Below, piece by piece: positions 13,761 through 15,106 of a stretch of 15,106 nucleotides of DNA. Every line of letters starts with the position of its first letter. The first letter of the stretch is position 1. The stretch covers positions 1-15,106 of the forward strand of contig JAGRNM010000012.1 of NCBI GenBank assembly GCA_020440745.1, in the 5' to 3' direction. The translations under genes were made by a program, and so were the position numbers. Source of the DNA: Deltaproteobacteria bacterium. GTDB lineage: Bacteria > UBA10199 > DSSB01. The notes under the pieces are model-generated. The model was given only the letters and a program-made list of their open reading frames with translations, ran no database searches and was not told the origin of the DNA.

Positions 13761-14963
13761 TTAAACAAAGGGGCTTAGTTTAAGCTCCGCACGGGAGATT
13801 TTTATATGCCAATAAATTCTATAAAAATAATAAACAACGATAATGGCTCCCACGGCGGTCATGGCGTAAGTCAAAGCAGGAACACCCTCTGGCAAAAGAA
13901 TCATCCATCCTGCCACACCTAAAACACAAACAAAGGCAATGGGTACAAGGTACTTCCAACAGATATTCATCAATTGATCTATTCTGACCCGTGGCACTGT
14001 CCATCTAAGCTGGATAATTAAAAAAATCAAAACCATGCACTTAAGCTGAAAAATCAGCAGTTGCAAGAGGTTGGTCAGCCAAGAACCATAAGAAGAGGTC
14101 CATTCGGCAAGTCCTAGAGGAATCTGCCAACCACCCAAAAAGAGCACCGTAACCACTGCTGCAATCACATAAAGATTGGCCCACTCCGCAAAAAAGAAAA
14201 ACAAAAATCGCATCCCTGAGTATTCTGTATTATAACCACTGACTAATTCACTTTCTGCCTCAGGCAAGTCAAAAGGGGCGCGGTTGCCCTCTGCAATTAA
14301 AGAGGTCAGCAAGATAAAAAAAGCAATTAAAGTAAAGGGATTATTAAAAAGATACCACTCCCAGGGGTAAGCTCCTTGGGCGCCTATCAAAGCTTGCATC
14401 GATAAAGTGCCCGACATCAAGATCACTGTCAAAGCCGAGAGCCCCACAGGAATTTCATAACTAATCACCTGAGCTGCCGAACGCATCCCTCCCAACATAG
14501 ACCACTTAGAACCACTGCCCCACCCGGCCATCACCAAACCCACCGCCGTGATGGCAGAAGTAGCAAAAAGGTAAAGCAAGCCTACATTAAGATCAGCCAC
14601 AATTAATTGACTAGAAAAGGGCAAAACCACAAAAGAGGTAAACATACCCAAAAAGACTAAATAAGGAGCCATGACAAAAAGAACCTTATCCGCATCTCGA
14701 GGAATCAAGTCTTCTTTTAATAAAGACTTAATACCATCTGCTAAAAACTGCAGAAGCCCCTGAGGCCCTACTCGGTTGGGACCAACGCGGTCCTGGATCC
14801 TAGCGGCAATACGACGTTCTAAAAAACTAAGAATCCCCGCAAAGGGCGACACAAAAACCATTAAGACAATCAAGGCAAAGACAAAAGCCACCCCTGCCTT
14901 CACTGCCACTTGCGGTAAAGCGTAGAAATAGTTTTCATGTAAATAAATGGCTAATTCTTCCAT
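13761..14963 (-). CDS. nuoH: NADH-quinone oxidoreductase subunit H
   Basis: A 400-residue membrane subunit that forms the quinone-binding chamber where the peripheral arm meets the membrane arm. Both family signatures are intact: 'ERRIAARIQDRVGPNRVGPQG' (49-69), with its run of arginines, and 'EGNRAPFDLPEAESELVSGY' (225-244), with the acidic loop residues Glu225, Glu236 and Glu238. About nine membrane helices can be placed. It is longer than E. coli NuoH (325), mainly through an extended N-terminus, a longer loop near 190-210 and a longer C-terminal end. The ATG at 14963 has no strong binding site. It is the first gene of this block, and the 143 bases upstream do not show a recognisable nuoG end. 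Confidence 0.97.
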   Translation of the reverse strand: MEELAIYLHENYFYALPQVAVKAGVAFVFALIVLMVFVSPFAGILSFLERRIAARIQDRVGPNRVGPQGLLQFLADGIKSLLKEDLIPRDADKVLFVMAPYLVFLGMFTSFVVLPFSSQLIVADLNVGLLYLFATSAITAVGLVMAGWGSGSKWSMLGGMRSAAQVISYEIPVGLSALTVILMSGTLSMQALIGAQGAYPWEWYLFNNPFTLIAFFILLTSLIAEGNRAPFDLPEAESELVSGYNTEYSGMRFLFFFFAEWANLYVIAAVVTVLFLGGWQIPLGLAEWTSSYGSWLTNLLQLLIFQLKCMVLIFLIIQLRWTVPRVRIDQLMNICWKYLVPIAFVCVLGVAGWMILLPEGVPALTYAMTAVGAIIVVYYFYRIYWHIKISRAELKLSPFV

Positions 14964-15106
14964 CTTAATACTCTATTTTATGTCAGCCCGGACTTAAATC
15001 CAGGATCTGTGCAAGCTCTATAATCAAAAAGTAAAAACTTCAGAGAACAACTAGTACCGACGATCTCTATCCATTCTCTTAAATCTAATACACTCTGACC
15101 AAACCT
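14964..15106 (-). other. Region upstream of nuoH; open frame at the window edge of uncertain meaning
   Basis: On the - strand one frame is open from the window edge for 42 codons and ends with TAA just before nuoH. It could be the 3' end of an upstream gene, but the predicted residues match nothing I recognise and do not look like a NuoG or NuoF end. A 42-codon open frame in one of three frames is not rare by chance. A six-base stem (CCTGGA with TCCGGG, one G-T pair) lies near 14984-15002. No clear promoter is seen. Confidence 0.3.

Noticed and set aside
14984..15002. tRNA-like or riboswitch element before nuoH
   Set aside because: Only one short stem can be drawn. There is no cloverleaf or conserved core.

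Overview
This window is ordinary chromosomal housekeeping DNA from a moderately AT-rich, respiring, Gram-negative bacterium. The Gram-negative call rests on two lipobox-bearing envelope proteins, one of them a parvulin of the SurA/PpiD type. The respiring call rests on a quinone-linked complex I membrane arm. The sequence alone does not fix the phylum. The gene order suggests a deep lineage such as a PVC-type or deltaproteobacterial-type bacterium, but that is a guess.

Layout. Bases 1-346 hold no convincing gene and end in a likely promoter and a near-perfect ribosome binding site. On the + strand, 347-1408 encodes a parvulin-type peptidyl-prolyl isomerase lipoprotein with an unusual Lys/Glu/Ala-rich tail, closed by a clear intrinsic terminator. 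A DUF192 lipoprotein (1493-1930, - strand) and the replication restart helicase PriA (1976-3970, + strand) diverge from a 45-bp gap.

Everything from 3985 to the right end is on the - strand. Read in the direction of transcription it starts with nuoH, nuoI, nuoJ, nuoK, nuoL, nuoM and nuoN (14963 down to 7173), tightly packed and partly overlapping. This is the membrane arm of NADH:quinone oxidoreductase plus the NuoI ferredoxin subunit. A Ppx/GppA phosphatase with an HD domain follows (7029-5398), then two paralogous thymidylate-kinase-fold proteins (5344-4613 and 4668-3985) whose reading frames overlap by 56 bases. The last of these converges on priA with a 14-base gap.

How they work together. 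The nuo genes build the proton-pumping part of complex I. The Ppx/GppA and kinase-fold genes look like a second transcription unit, or a read-through extension of nuo, possibly concerned with polyphosphate or nucleotide metabolism. I see no CRISPR array, mobile element, phage gene, rRNA or tRNA.

The best candidate for something under-described is the tandem kinase-fold pair. Both copies lack the usual dTMP-kinase substrate motifs. The second copy also has Arg in place of the Walker A lysine and no basic residues in its lid, so it may be a pseudokinase partner of the first.
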